DNA of 64,000 nucleotides from Sesamum alatum (taxonomy: Eukaryota > Streptophyta > Magnoliopsida > Lamiales > Pedaliaceae). Positions 50,126 to 61,471 of the stretch are shown piece by piece. The position numbers were made by a program, and so were the translations under genes. Below the pieces are notes generated by a model, which was not told the DNA's origin, made no database searches, and saw only the letters and a list, made by a program, of their open reading frames with translations. How positions within the stretch are numbered: the first letter of the stretch is position 1; each line of letters starts with the position of its first letter. Where the stretch lies: assembly GCA_034509735.1 (NCBI GenBank), contig JACGWO010000001.1, positions 8,820,854 to 8,884,853 on the forward strand. Reading direction: 5' to 3'.

Positions 50126-50161
50126 AAGAAGAAGAAGAAGAAGAAGAAGAAGAAGAAGAAA
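50126..50161. repeat. (GAA)n microsatellite
   Basis: About 12 AGA units about 95 bp upstream of the TATA-like word of the CCCH gene. GAA/CTT tracts are common near plant promoters. Confidence 0.9.
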
Positions 50162-50256
50162 CTGAAAGTTAATCAACAAAAGACAAGGCTTTTTTCTGTG
50201 TCCTTTACCTCTTCTCTTTCGTGAGCAATGTTGTCCTTTTTTGGGACTCACCCCAC

Positions 50257-51298
50257 ATTTATACCCACCAAAACTCACAATATGCCCAGCAAATTTCTCA
50301 TACAACACACAGATTTCTGCACTCGCACCAGACTCAACGCCTTTATCAGAGCCCTTCTGCACCAAGATTTGGTGGGTTTTTCAAGATTTTGCTTCAAAAG
50401 GCTTGATTCTTGCTTTTTCCTACTCCCTTTTCTTACTATAATAATTCGACATGGGTTTTTCCTCATGTTAACTAGTTTTTCTAGCACAAGTATTTTGCTA
50501 GCTCCTGCATGTGCGAAAAGGGATAAATGGGCTCATTTCTTGAGCAATTTTTGATGCAAGAACTGATTTATTTCAATGAAAAGATTAACTTTTTTCATGG
50601 AAAATGGAGCATGCAGATGTTTTTTTTTTTGTGTTTGGTTGTGCTATTAATTTCTTCATGAAGTGGAAAGAATTGTTTTTCCTTCTTTTTTCTTGTTTGA
50701 GTTGAGTATAATTCGCCATTGATCCACAATTTATTTGTTGTTTTCTTGCTCCATTTTGCATCAAACATTTATTGCATGTTCTTGATTTATCCTTGTTTGA
50801 AACATTCATGTTTGACGTGGTGTAATCATGGATACTGTTTTGTTTTTGCTACTGTATCGAAATTAACATGACTTCTATTTTATTTCAGGCAGCAGTTCTG
50901 AATCAAACTTACTCTGATACAATGTTTAATCTTAGGGAAGTGAGTTTAATTGGATTTACTGTGTGTGAAGATGGAAGATTCAAGAAAATCAGGAAATTTT
51001 GTTCTTCGATAGATGTTTTCAGAATTTATAATCTTATCAAAATTGTGCTCCTTTTATGACTGAGTAGTGTAAATACAGTATCTGAGGACCAAACTGATGC
51101 TTAATTATCCATGCATGTGTTTGTTGATATGTTTTTCAGTTGACTAATTCCCTTTTAGTGTCTTTTAAAGTGATTCCGAGCTGATTTTGATCAGTTCTGT
51201 CTTTGATATCATTCTTGTACTATACCGTTCATTGTTTGATCGAACATCTTAACTGTATCTAAGCAGCATTCTTGTTTCTTGTCAGGTTGAACTTGGTG
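50257..51298 (+). promoter_or_regulatory. Core promoter and spliced 5' leader of the CCCH-RRM gene
   Basis: ATTTATA at 50257-50263 is a plausible TATA box, which would place transcription start near 50290. The coding exon begins after an acceptor, TTGTCAG, at 51279-51285 and the ATG follows 13 bases later. The 5' UTR must therefore be spliced. A second leader exon may start after TATTTCAG at about 50889. Exact leader exons cannot be fixed from sequence alone. Short ORFs inside are not convincing. Confidence 0.5.
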
Positions 51299-54200
51299 AT
51301 GGACTATTCCGAGTCTACAAAGCTGGTTTTTCAGAGGATTCAGAAGCTAGAACCTGAGAATGTGTCCAAGATTATTGGCTATCTCCTGTTGAAAGATTAC
51401 GGCGAGCTTGAAATGCTAAGGTTGGCCTTCGGCCCAGAATACGTAATCCAGTCCTTGATCCAAAATGTTAAGCGAGAACTCAACTTAACTCCCAAACCAA
51501 GCTTATCTGCTTTTGTTCCAGCTTCCGGACCGCAACGTTCTTTAGGCTCAAATCTTCCTACAAAGTTCACTCCTTTCATTCCAGCTTCGTCTCGCTCTAC
51601 TTGGCCTTCTGCAGCTCTTCCAGCTGAAAATAGCCAATTGATTTCTCAAGTCCCTATTGGCCAGAGTGTAATTCAAAACTTGCAATACTGGCCAGTGCCT
51701 TATTCGAATTCAGCAGCCGGCGGATCTAATCTCGAGAATCAAGCTCAGTTCTTGTCTTTGGAAGAGCAGTTGGGATCATCTTGTAGCCTGGCTGGTTCAG
51801 ATTTCCATGCTCAGAACTACTGCCCCGAACTGGCAAAGCATCAGGTAGTCGATAAAAGGTCTTCGAGCTCGTCTGATCTCTGTCCACACTTACCTGAATC
51901 ATCAATGCAGATCTGTGATAACTTTAGGAAGGGGTATTGTAAGTATGGTGGCAACTGTAAGTACTTGCATGTACTTCGTATGGACAATGGTTATTGTATG
52001 GTTCTTAATCCCCCAAGTACCGATGAATCGGTGAATGGATCTGTTAAGCAGCTTGAGAGGGAACTGATTGAACTTTTGAAATGTAGAAGAGGAATTCCTG
52101 TTTCGATCTCTTCGCTGCCAATTCTCTACTATGATAAATACGGGAAGGTACTTCAGGTCGAGGGGTATTTCTCCGAGGCTCATAGGAAAGGAAAAGTAGA
52201 TTGTCTCCTAACTCAACTTCTTGCTCAAATGACAAGCTGCATTCGTCTAATTGACAGGTTTAGTATGAGCACATTTCTTGTTTTATTGCATTCTTCAGCA
52301 GCAAAAACTCATCGACACTTTCATCATGTTTCTTTTGTTGTTTTGGATGCAGACCACATGGGCAGCAGTCTATTATTTTGGGAGAAGATATTCCTAGGTA
52401 CCTGAAATTCATCGAAGAAAGACATGAACAAGAATCAGGTGGAGTTGGAACTTGCCAAGTTTATCTGACTTTCCCTCCGCAGAGCATATTTAGCGAGCAA
52501 GATGTCGACAACTATTTCATGTAAGGAAGTTTTCATGAGATCATTGAGTTAAGATATCCGTACAGTGGTTCTCTTGTATAACACAAGCTTTATCTTTATT
52601 TGCAGCAATTACGGGCCTGTCCGAGAAGTTAGGATCCCTAGCCAAGAGAAGAGGATGTTTGGATTCGTGACTTTTGTTTACCCAGAGACAGCTGCCCTCG
52701 TCCTGACAAAAACGAATCCTCACTTTATTGCTGGAGCACAAGTACTGGTGAAACCTTATCGTCAAAAACCACTGATCATCGAGAGGTACTTAACAGCTTC
52801 CTTACAATGAAACCTATGAGTTTGTTTCAGTCCTTTTTTGGCCGTTTTGCATGCATAGGAACGTCTAACGACCTTTTCAGCAAAGAAATCTACGAATTTG
52901 TTTCACATTGTTTAAATAATTGTCGGACATGCGACATAGATTCTGCTCATTTATGACGCTCTGAAGTAATCTCTGCTTTTGTCGTGTTTCCCGTGTCGTT
53001 ATCCGGCTTCTTTTCCGTTATCCATTAAAGCGAATGCGTTACACGTACATCTTCGGTGGTGATATTCTTGATATGCAAGTAATTCATTTGAATATCTGTC
53101 TTCACCTGCACTAGTACTTCTTTATGAATTTCTAAACCTTCAAACACAGATTAGGACACTTATCATATCAAGTCTTCATCAAATTTGATATACAAAAGCT
53201 TATTCTCAAACATGCTTTACTAGAATGCAAGTGGAGCTGAAGCACTTGGATCATCAGTTTCTCATGCTAATATTCATCAAATTACCAAAACTTGAACTCT
53301 TTCTGCTGGAGTATATGCTACTGTTCTTGCACCAAAACTAAGTTTAAGGACGAGAGACGTCTGAGGATTTTAACAAACTTGCAGCATATCCGTCTTCCCT
53401 CGGGTTTTTCCTTAGCTTTCATTCTTATATTACCTGAAACTCTTTGATTACATTCATTTATTTTGCTCTAACTTTACCTGCTTGAAGATGAACACACATT
53501 TCTCTGTGTGAGTGAATCTTCCTCTTCTTTTTTTGCTTAAATCTGGACGTTTTAGGATTAGGATTTTCTTTCAAAAACTTGTGTGATATGTTCTAGTTTA
53601 TATATTTTCTTGCAGAAAGACGGAGGAGAAAGCCCCGTATCCAATTCTGAACATTCCGCACTTTCCAGACACAGAGTCCAAGAGCCCTCCAAGCAAGACT
53701 CCAACATTTTCCAGTTTTTCAAATTTTATGCTATTGTTCCTTTCCACTTCCGAAGCTCAATCATTTGTTGTCAACCTAAATTACCCTCTGTTGTCTATGT
53801 TTTGCCTCGTGTAGCAACAAAACCGTGCCAGAACGAAACGTCGCCAAAGGAGCAGCTAATTGAAGAAAACGAACAGTTGGTAGAGCCTGAGAAGAAGCAT
53901 GTTTTGGAGATGGAAGCTACTACTTCGTCAAGCCCTATTCATGCCTCGATCATCAAGAATCCGAGCCCTCCACAAGGTCGTTAAATTTCCTACCAAGAAA
54001 ACCATCTCCATTTTGTTGATCCTCATTTTCTCTAAAATCCTCTTTCCTAAATAATATGACTATGTTTTCATGCTCCATTTCTTTAACGTTTTTTTGCCTA
54101 ACGCATTTTATGCCTAGTTCAGAGCAGTATGAGCTTCAACTTGATTCTCTTGAAGATTTTCCGCACATTGGTTGCACCCGCATAAGGAAAGTACATGACA

Positions 54201-54591
54201 TCAAGACATGCAACAAAAACCAGCAAAGGTAAATTTTTCATCCTTGCATTTCTATAATCGGATATCTGCTCTCATTGTCAAAACAATATCAACATAGACA
54301 GTTTGTCACATTTCAACGTAGTCCTGCTTATTCGGCAGCCAAGATGAAGGTCTCGTTCGTACTTTCTGTGATCCAAAACTTCAACATAATCTTTTCTTCT
54401 ACTTGCTTTAAGGACGATACGATAATGTGTTTTTTAGTTTGTCATGGACGCATCGTTCTTGAATTTCGACAATTTTTGCTAAAAGAAACTATCTTTATTC
54501 ACTTTTTCTTTTCCTGATTTTATTTCTTTTTCATGAAATTTGCAGTTCTAAAGAGCTAGATCTTCCAGACAGCCCGTTCGGGTACATATGA
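51299..54591 (+). CDS. CCCH zinc finger / LOTUS / RRM RNA-binding protein
   Basis: RNA-binding protein of the plant CCCH-RRM subfamily (AtC3H18/46/55 type, from memory). Exons are 51299-52257, 52353-52520, 52606-52785, 53616-53713, 53815-53976, 54123-54228 and 54546-54591, giving 572 residues with consistent phases. The N-terminus [20 protein letters not shown] is the conserved helical domain. The finger is C206-x7-C214-x5-C220-x3-H224. A LOTUS (OST-HTH) domain covers about 245-320 ([20 protein letters not shown]). The RRM covers about 350-430 (VYLTFPP; FGFVTF). An [10 protein letters not shown] coiled segment and a C-terminal [10 protein letters not shown] follow. The donor closing exon 4 (CCA|GTTTTTC) and that closing exon 5 (CAAG|GTCGTT) are weak; they are chosen because the phase and the family coiled-coil fit. 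The last exons are less certain than the first three. Confidence 0.88.
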
Positions 54592-55000
54592 ATTTGCATA
54601 TGGCATTTAACCAACCACAGATCATAAACAGCAAACCGATTAGAACGCTGAATGCTGATGCTGTTTCTGTGGTTAGTATTTGTATACGTAATACTAATAC
54701 GCATATGGTATAATACGAGTCACTCAAATATTGTGCGGAAGTACGATGATCCCACAGAAAGAGTGACACTTTAAATTGTAAGATATGTTGTGTGTGTAAG
54801 ATCATAGATTTGAATTCATGTGTTGAGAATAAGCCGAAAACTGAATAAGGCAACCTTATTAGTCCGAATCCGCATGTTCTTGTACTGGAAAAAACTTCTT
54901 GTCTGAGCACAAGAAGAGAAACTTGAAACATGTATGTATTCTCATAATTTAATGATGTTAATTACTATTTATGTTGTCAATATGGATGTGTTATTGTAGC
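54592..55000. other. 3' flank of the CCCH-RRM gene
   Basis: Probable 3' UTR then spacer. Nothing else supported. Confidence 0.5.
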
Positions 55001-55476
55001 GTCTATTCGTCGTTTTTTCAACTAACAATGATTTTCGTAACGAGAACTATCTCTTTGGGATCAGGGTTTGAGAATTTTCACAAGACTTGTATAGACTCTT
55101 GATAGGAGTAGTAAGAGAAATGAAGATTATGTTATTTAGTTCAGTCTATTCGTCGTTGTTTCTGCTGACGATGCTTTTCATGACGAGAACTATCTCTTTA
55201 GGATCAGGGTTTAAGAAATTTCAAAGTCTTATATATACTTTTGGGATAATTCTAGCCCAAATCAGGTCTAGTCGAACCAAATCAATCATATAGCAAGTGT
55301 GATACACTTGCTATGTGATTGATTACTTTCCCTGAACTGTACATCAATCACATGTCAAGTGTATTGCATTTGTCATATAATTGGTTTAGATTCGATCGAA
55401 TCAGGTTTGAGCTAGAATTTTTCATACTTTTGATAGGAGTAAGAGAAATGAAGATTGTTTTATAAAGTTTAGTTCT
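55001..55476. repeat. Tandem duplication of about 143 bp
   Basis: 55001-55143 and 55144-55476 both begin GTCTATTCGTCGTT and share GAGAACTATCTCTTT, GGATCAGGGTTT and ATAGGAGTA-type words. The second copy is longer only because a 180-bp element plus its target duplication sits in it. Confidence 0.85.
55244..55423. mobile_element. Mutator-type MITE with perfect 9-bp target duplication
   Basis: The left end GGATAATTCTAGCCCAAATC and the reverse complement of the right end GAAAAATTCTAGCTCAAACC are terminal inverted repeats that continue inward. ATACTTTTG flanks the element on both sides (55235-55243 and 55424-55432). The tandem paralog at 55001-55143 lacks the insert. A 9-bp duplication and a G at each terminus fit Mutator-like elements. 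Confidence 0.8.
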
Positions 55477-56544
55477 TTTATTGCACAATGGTAATACATC
55501 TCGTATTTTATTTAATTAATATACACACGTTATGTATATAAATTTTTTCTTTCAAGTAATTTTATATATACATGTATATATTAAATAGAATATGATATAT
55601 AACGTCATTTTGTAGTAAAAGATAAGGTCTTAGAGAGATTTTTCTAAGTTTATTAAAATAGCACTTATGCTCTTTCAAATAGTTTTCTTAACTAGATTGC
55701 ACGAAACCAACAAAATAAATACATAAATGAGAAAAAAAGAAGGAAGAACCCGGAAGAGATCAAGAAAGAAAAATGTTATTACCAAAATGCCCTTGCCTCG
55801 GAACAACCAATTCATGAGCAATGAGGGCCATATAGTCATTATGCTACATAGGACGGTATGTATTAGAGGATCATATGTATATATCTCGTCGATTTTATCA
55901 TTCTGTTAAGGGCCGTTTACTTTTATATATGGGATAAATGATTGATAGAGCCCAATTTGATAAATGTTGGATCTGATAACCTAATAATATTTATTGATGT
56001 TCGCCCAGTTCGATAAAATGTGGGATAGGATCGGATTGTACGATCACACCCCCAAAACTGGATTGGTATTATGTTTTATTCTGTGTTAGATATATTACTA
56101 ACAGACCGTCATTTTTTATAGTAAACTATGAATAAAGATGAACTCAAGACCCAATTCACTTTTATTAGGCTTTTGTAAACGACTGCTAAGTTTTCTCATC
56201 GCTTCTTTTCCTCAAATTTCTCATTTTTATTTAGACCCTCTTTCTCTTCAATACTGATTTAATTGTTGGAGAATTTTAGACGATAATAATAACCTCAGTT
56301 GTGCCACAAAAGAAGGCAATAATAAATTTAGAATGTAAATTTTCTCTTTATTTCCTTTTTTTCAAACTCTTATCTTTATTTAAAACTCTCATATTTTATA
56401 AATACTGATTTGATCATTGAAGGATTCGTGTTAGTAATTAGCATCCTCATTATTTCTAATTTCTTATTTATACCTTACAATTTACATCATCCTCTTGAAT
56501 TCAAAGAATTTCTTGATGTCATAATTCAATTAATTTGATTCATA
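55477..56544. other. AT-rich spacer
   Basis: No gene, RNA or repeat that I can support. Confidence 0.5.
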
Positions 56545-56640
56545 AATGATTTTTTGTTTGAGTGGTGAGGTTGACGTTTTATAATCAAATGGTCATAAGT
56601 TCGAATTCTTTGAATTTAGATGTTTAGTCTACTTTTATAT
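56545..56640 (+). mobile_element. Possible SINE remnant with tRNA-like boxes
   Basis: TTTGAGTGGTGAGG is followed about 40 bases later by AAGTTCGAATTCT, which resemble the A and B boxes of RNA polymerase III promoters in plant SINEs. The spacing is shorter than in tRNAs and the A box is poor. Confidence 0.3.
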
Positions 56641-56767
56641 AGTAGTATGTGTATGTTGTTTCTTTATCTGGTGGCCCTCCATTTTCTGTCCGCACTACCA
56701 ATGCGTGAAACCACTTAGACTTCTTAAGATTAGATTTAATTATATAAACATCCATTATTCTTTATAA

Positions 56768-57211
56768 ATTACAGTGTAAATTACAGTTACCTCTTATGAG
56801 GTTTGACAGAATTACAAATATCCCCTTGTTGTTTAAAAAATTGCAAATACCCCTCTCAGGTTGTAACTATCTAACAAATAACCCAGTTCCATCCAATTTT
56901 ATGGTGAACTGACCAAAATGTCCTTATGCAAATTGAATTTTTTTATTTAATTCTTAATTTTTATTAAAAAAAAAATTAGACTATAATGCGCAGGGAGAGT
57001 TTTTCTTAACTTTTTTACACTGATGAGCAATAATGCAATTTGCCTCGGCTAATTTTCCTACAATAGAAAAAAAATCAAGAGCAAAATGGTCAATTTCAAA
57101 TATTTGGTTAAAAATACAAACCCCAGGGGGTATTTGTAATTTTTCAAATAATGAGAGAATATTTGTCGTTATGCCAAACCTCAGGAGAGTGACTGTAATT
57201 TACCCTAAATT
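56768..57211. mobile_element. MITE-like element with long inverted ends
   Basis: The left end GTGTAAATTACAGTTACCTC pairs with the reverse complement of the right end (GGGTAAATTACAGTCACTCT). Pairing goes on through GAGGTTTGRCA and ACAAATATYC on both sides. About 440 bp. Short ORFs inside are chance. Confidence 0.7.
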
Positions 57212-57637
57212 ACATGTACGCACGCTCTTTAAGGGAGAGCTGATGTAATTTACCTTAGGAGTATACTTATAAAATTTTATCCCCAAATAAATAATATACT
57301 TGTAATTACGACTACAATTCAAAGAGTGTATTTATAATTTTACAGACCACGGAGTATGCATTAGATTGGAGGGTTGTTCTCCTTTGTTCATTGTCTATCC
57401 GTAACCTAAGACGAGAGTACCAAAGGGATGTGTAACAAATATGTCCCTAATAACTTATTGATAAGCAGCCTGCGTCTAAGATTTTACTAACAATAAATTC
57501 AACTTAATTTTTTTTTGAAAAAAGTGTTAGAAAAATGGGTTAGAAAGTTTATAGTGTTTAGTCTAAGATTTAAGTTAGTGAACCTAAAATTACTTTGGGA
57601 TAATTTAATTTGCGTAAAAATATAAATAATTTTGATA
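57212..57637. other. AT-rich spacer
   Basis: Nothing recognised beyond a further GTAATTTACCTTAGG word that repeats the end of the preceding MITE. Confidence 0.4.
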
Positions 57638-58330
57638 TGTTTAATTTCTCAAAATCGATGTGGAAAAATGAGAAATTAATGCCCAAAGTTACCACTTAAC
57701 TTTGTAAAGTTAGTGGAAGATGGACGGTCACTATCTCATATTGTAAAAATTAAAAGCGTGTATGTCCAAAAGAAGATATAAATCTATGATCCCACATTGA
57801 AAATCAACGAAATCACACATTGCGCTTAAAATACTTTGAGAGTGAAATTACACTGTAGTGGATTTAGGACCCTAAATTCACATGTGCGCATGCAAGGATG
57901 ACCAGAGCTAGGCTTTAGGCTCAATGAGAAGTATATGCCTTATTGGAGGAAGCATGACATGGAAGGTGACTATGACGCCCAGGCGAGCGAAGAGTCGAAC
58001 TGGTCCACCCTTCCTAACATGACATGGAAGGTGACTATGACGCCCAGGCGAGCAAAGAGTCGAACTGGCCCACCCTCCCTACCGAATAAGTGTGTAGCCT
58101 TTTAGGTGAGTCACTCATCGAATCGATATCTAAGCCCCTCTCCAAAGGGTTAAGGCCGTTGGCTGCACCCTTTCCTTCTCTATAAATAGGATTCCAACGT
58201 GTTTTTCTAGAGAGCTCCAAAAATATTGTTTGACTCGTTGTTTTCTCAAAGTTTATAGTGTTATTACTTTAAAGTAGTGAAAATCATTCTGTTTTTGGAA
58301 ATTAATTTTTGTCACCGATGGTATCAGTAC
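57638..58330 (+). mobile_element. LTR and primer-binding site of a truncated LTR retrotransposon
   Basis: The region is richer in GC than its flanks. It contains ATCCCACATTGAAAATCAAC, a TATA-like TATAAATAGG near 58180, and ends GTCA at 58311-58314. TGGTATCAGTAC follows at 58319, close to the initiator-tRNA-Met primer-binding site. A 65-bp word starting CATGACATGGAAGGTGACTA is present twice (57953-58017 and 58018-58082) upstream of the TATA, in what would be U3. No gag or pol follows, so this is a truncated element. Confidence 0.6.
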
Positions 58331-59319
58331 AAGACAACATTATTTAGAAGATAAAGAGTCTAATTCTTACATGTAATTTCGTTAGACAAACGAAAAGTTG
58401 AAAAATGAGGTATGATAGTACAATGTTGCCCCACCTTAACCCCTATTCTTGGAAATTAGCTAGAGATATTTGTGGTGTGAGTAGGAAAAGAAGAAGATGA
58501 CTAGAAAAAGGTGAAGTCAAGAAGTGAAAATGAACCCTTAAAAGACCAGCCAAGAAACATACAACAAAGGATGTTGTCTATGTGGGACCCATTATATTGA
58601 AGTTTGGGTTGGACTTCCACACGCAAAGACAAAAACCAGCATATTCGATTTTTCATTTTAAATTTTATTATATTTTTTATTTAATTAAAATATATACATT
58701 ATTATGTGTATAAAAATTATATTATCTATTTTATTTAAATATATATAATATATATATATTAAATAAAAAAACGTATGGCTGAATTAAAAATTGAATTATT
58801 TAGTGTCAAACTTTGAAAGTTATTACCTGAATCGGAATGGTTTACTGACTTTGTCGGCCTTGACATGCACGACAGTGCTGTCAAAGTCAACTTCCTAATT
58901 CCTGTATATATTGTTGTCGTTTCATACAATTTCCTATTTTTGTTCCATGTTCAAATATCTTTTAGTTATTGTTAATACATAACTAGTGTGTGGCACAACG
59001 TGAGTGCAATTAATTTAAAATTTAATTAATATATTATTTTTTAATAATATATATTAGTTAAATAAATAAAAAATAGTAAAAAAAGCACGTTAGGGTATTT
59101 GTAAATTAGTTTTATTTTTTCCACACTCTATAAATTATGGGTTCTTCAAAAACAAAAATAATATTTACAAAACAACAGTCAATTTTTAGCACGGATTTCT
59201 TATTTATTGGTTTCCTTTATATGTATTCGTTGATTTGAAAATATCGATGTATTGAATTAATTTTTAAGTTTGAATGTCTTGAATCTATGATCTATTTATA
59301 GAAATCACCTCTGTTGATT
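58331..59319. other. AT-rich spacer
   Basis: No feature supported. Confidence 0.4.
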
Positions 59320-59450
59320 ATAGACAGGGGTAGTTTGTGTAATGATGTTGGCATTTTTGGGGTATACGTGAAATTTATCAGAAAATAGAGATGATTTGTA
59401 TTAAGAGTGTAAATATTTTTAGTGGGTATATATTTAAATTTAAAAAAAAA
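59320..59450. mobile_element. Half of a MITE-like element
   Basis: GGGTAGTTTGTGTAATGATG and the following TTTTTGGGGTATAC words match the right half of the element at 15871-16143. The other half is missing. Confidence 0.45.
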
Positions 59451-59608
59451 CATAATTTATATAAATAAAAAATAAATTAAGAAGTGTAAATGTAATTATC
59501 GTATAAAAAAAAAAGAGTGAGGGGATGACCTACATTTGAATTAAGAGTGGTGAAAGTAAGCATGCATGAGAACTACCCTTAACATAATAAAACCAATAAT
59601 TATTGAAA

Positions 59609-59894
59609 GGGATAATTACATCTATAATTTCTCTAATTTATGATTTGCTTACACAAATTATCCTGATCTTTTAAATAATTACACATACATTCATTAGAAT
59701 TATCAACATCATTTATACAAACAACCCCCTATTTTTTTAAAATTACACATGCATCCCTCCAAAATTGTTAATATCATTACACAAACTATTCATGTTTTTT
59801 TGGCTATTTAGAGTGGTTTCTCTAATTATGTAAAAGACAAGAATAATTTGTGTAAACAGACCATAGGTCAGAGTTTTGTAAATGTAATTATTTC
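59609..59894. mobile_element. MITE-like element, related to 15871-16143
   Basis: The left end GGATAATTACATCTATAATT and the reverse complement of the right end (AAATAATTACATTTACAAAA) are inverted. Both arms continue with GCTTACACAAATTAT / GTTTACACAAATTAT. Its right arm runs into an 82-bp satellite. Confidence 0.65.
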
Positions 59895-60243
59895 TTATTG
59901 AAACACTTCATAGTTACTAAAGTGCTCGTCACCCCTACACATACTATAGATCAGGGGTGTAAATATAATTATCCTTTGTTCAAACACTTCATAATTATTA
60001 AAGTGCCTCTCCTCCTTTCACAAACCATAGATTCGGGGGTGTAAATATAATTATCTCTTATCGAAACACTTCATAGTTATTAAAGTGCCTCTCACCCCTT
60101 CACATATAATAAATTCGAGGATGTAAATGTAATTATTTCTTATCGAAACACTTCATAGTTATTAAAGTGTCGCTCACTCCTACATAGAGCATAAATCAGA
60201 AAGCATAAATGTAATTATACTTCATAGTTATTGAAGTGCCCCA
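59868..60243. repeat. 82-bp satellite seeded by a MITE end
   Basis: AAACACTTCA recurs at 59901, 59982, 60064 and 60146, and a shortened unit begins near 60219. The spacings are 81, 82 and 82. Each unit holds TAGTTATTAAAGTGC, a CACCCCT-like word, and GGGTGTAAATATAATTATC, which is the terminal inverted repeat of the neighbouring MITE. Units differ by several substitutions, so the array is not brand new. Confidence 0.8.
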
Positions 60244-60619
60244 CCACCACACACTAATAATGAATAATATAAGTATAATCAGCATATGCATGCGCATTTT
60301 GAGCACTTCAAAAGGGGGATATAAATAGAAAAAGACAAAAAAGAATAATTAATAGGATAAGATTATGTGTTGCGCATGCAATTCTTGAATTATTATTTTT
60401 TTAATGTTTTATTGTGAAAATAAAAAATTAGTGTCTATTTAATTTTTTTTTAAAGCGATGAACTTTATTAATTAAAATAAAGTGATTATAATCAATCATG
60501 TTAGTATTAATATCGGACAGAGATAAATACAACAATCATATCAATAATATCATACAAACTAACATGTAGCTATTACAGCAGCAAATAATACTTACTATAC
60601 AATAGAAATGACGTCATCC
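60244..60619. other. AT-rich spacer
   Basis: No gene. The right part may be the body or tail of the SINE-like element read on the minus strand from 60700. Confidence 0.35.
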
Positions 60620-60700
60620 CACACAGGAGGTTCAAATCCATGATCTCTAGGATTATGGACCCTCAACTTCGCCAACTGAACTAGGTCTCATCGACATTGT
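60620..60700 (-). mobile_element. tRNA-derived SINE head
   Basis: On the minus strand TAGTTCAGTTGG (60672-60683) fits the polymerase III A box. GATTTGAACCT (60628-60638) fits the B box, with about 45 bases from start to start as in tRNAs. The sequence does not fold into a full tRNA, so a SINE or tRNA relic is more likely than a tRNA gene. Confidence 0.4.
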
Positions 60701-61471
60701 CAATTAAGTAATATGCATAGAATGACACATTAATCTCTCAATATTTTGCATGTGAACGTCACGTGATCAAATTTCGATGATTTTGAGATCGAAAAAATAA
60801 CGAGTAATTAAAATAACACAAATATAAATTTCAGATATCAAAAACTACATTGAGCTATATATTGCAGAATAGTTTTATTTTATAATAAATACTTTCCATT
60901 ATAAAATGTTGCAACCATGCATTTAAATAATAGGCAACCGTACGATAGGAGCATGCATGCATTCATTTATTTATTTATTTTTTCTGGAAAAAGAAAATGA
61001 AGATAAACATGAACCGATTTTGTTTTTTGAAAAAAGAAAAGTAAAACTGAGATGGAGCTTTTGAAAATTATGAAATAATGAGTCATCACTTTTGTTTGAT
61101 TGGTGCTCTCTATCTTTCACAATATTATTTAAATTAGACATTAAGCTCGAAGAATAATAAATTAATTAAAGAACCCTTTTTATTTAATTAAATAATTCGA
61201 TAATAAATTTAAGTGGGAAAAGGGAATGGAAGATGAGAATATGTGGGACATAATTAGTGGTAAAATAGGAGACATAAAGGAGGCAACAATCTTCCCTTTT
61301 TCTCACCCTTTGTTTCCTTTCCTTTACCATATGCTTCTTGGGAATTTCACTCTCTTGTTCTCTTATTTTAAAATTAGTTGAGAGGACACGCTGCCTCTCT
61401 GTGTATATAATAAATAATATTTTATATTTTAAAAATATATTATAATAATATATATATATATATATATCTTT
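60701..61471. other. AT-rich spacer
   Basis: Ends in a (TA)n run at about 61448-61468. No gene seen. Confidence 0.4.

Noticed and set aside
50228..50554. 108-codon ORF in the 5' leader of the CCCH-RRM gene
   Set aside because: No recognisable domain, low-complexity content, and several overlapping frames of similar quality; treated as leader.
54548..54931. 127-codon minus-strand ORF downstream of the CCCH-RRM gene
   Set aside because: Overlaps the last exon and 3' UTR on the opposite strand, with no recognisable motif and an interior rich in hydrophobic chance sequence.
60620..60700. Functional tRNA gene
   Set aside because: A and B boxes are present, but acceptor and anticodon stems do not pair and no discriminator end is seen.
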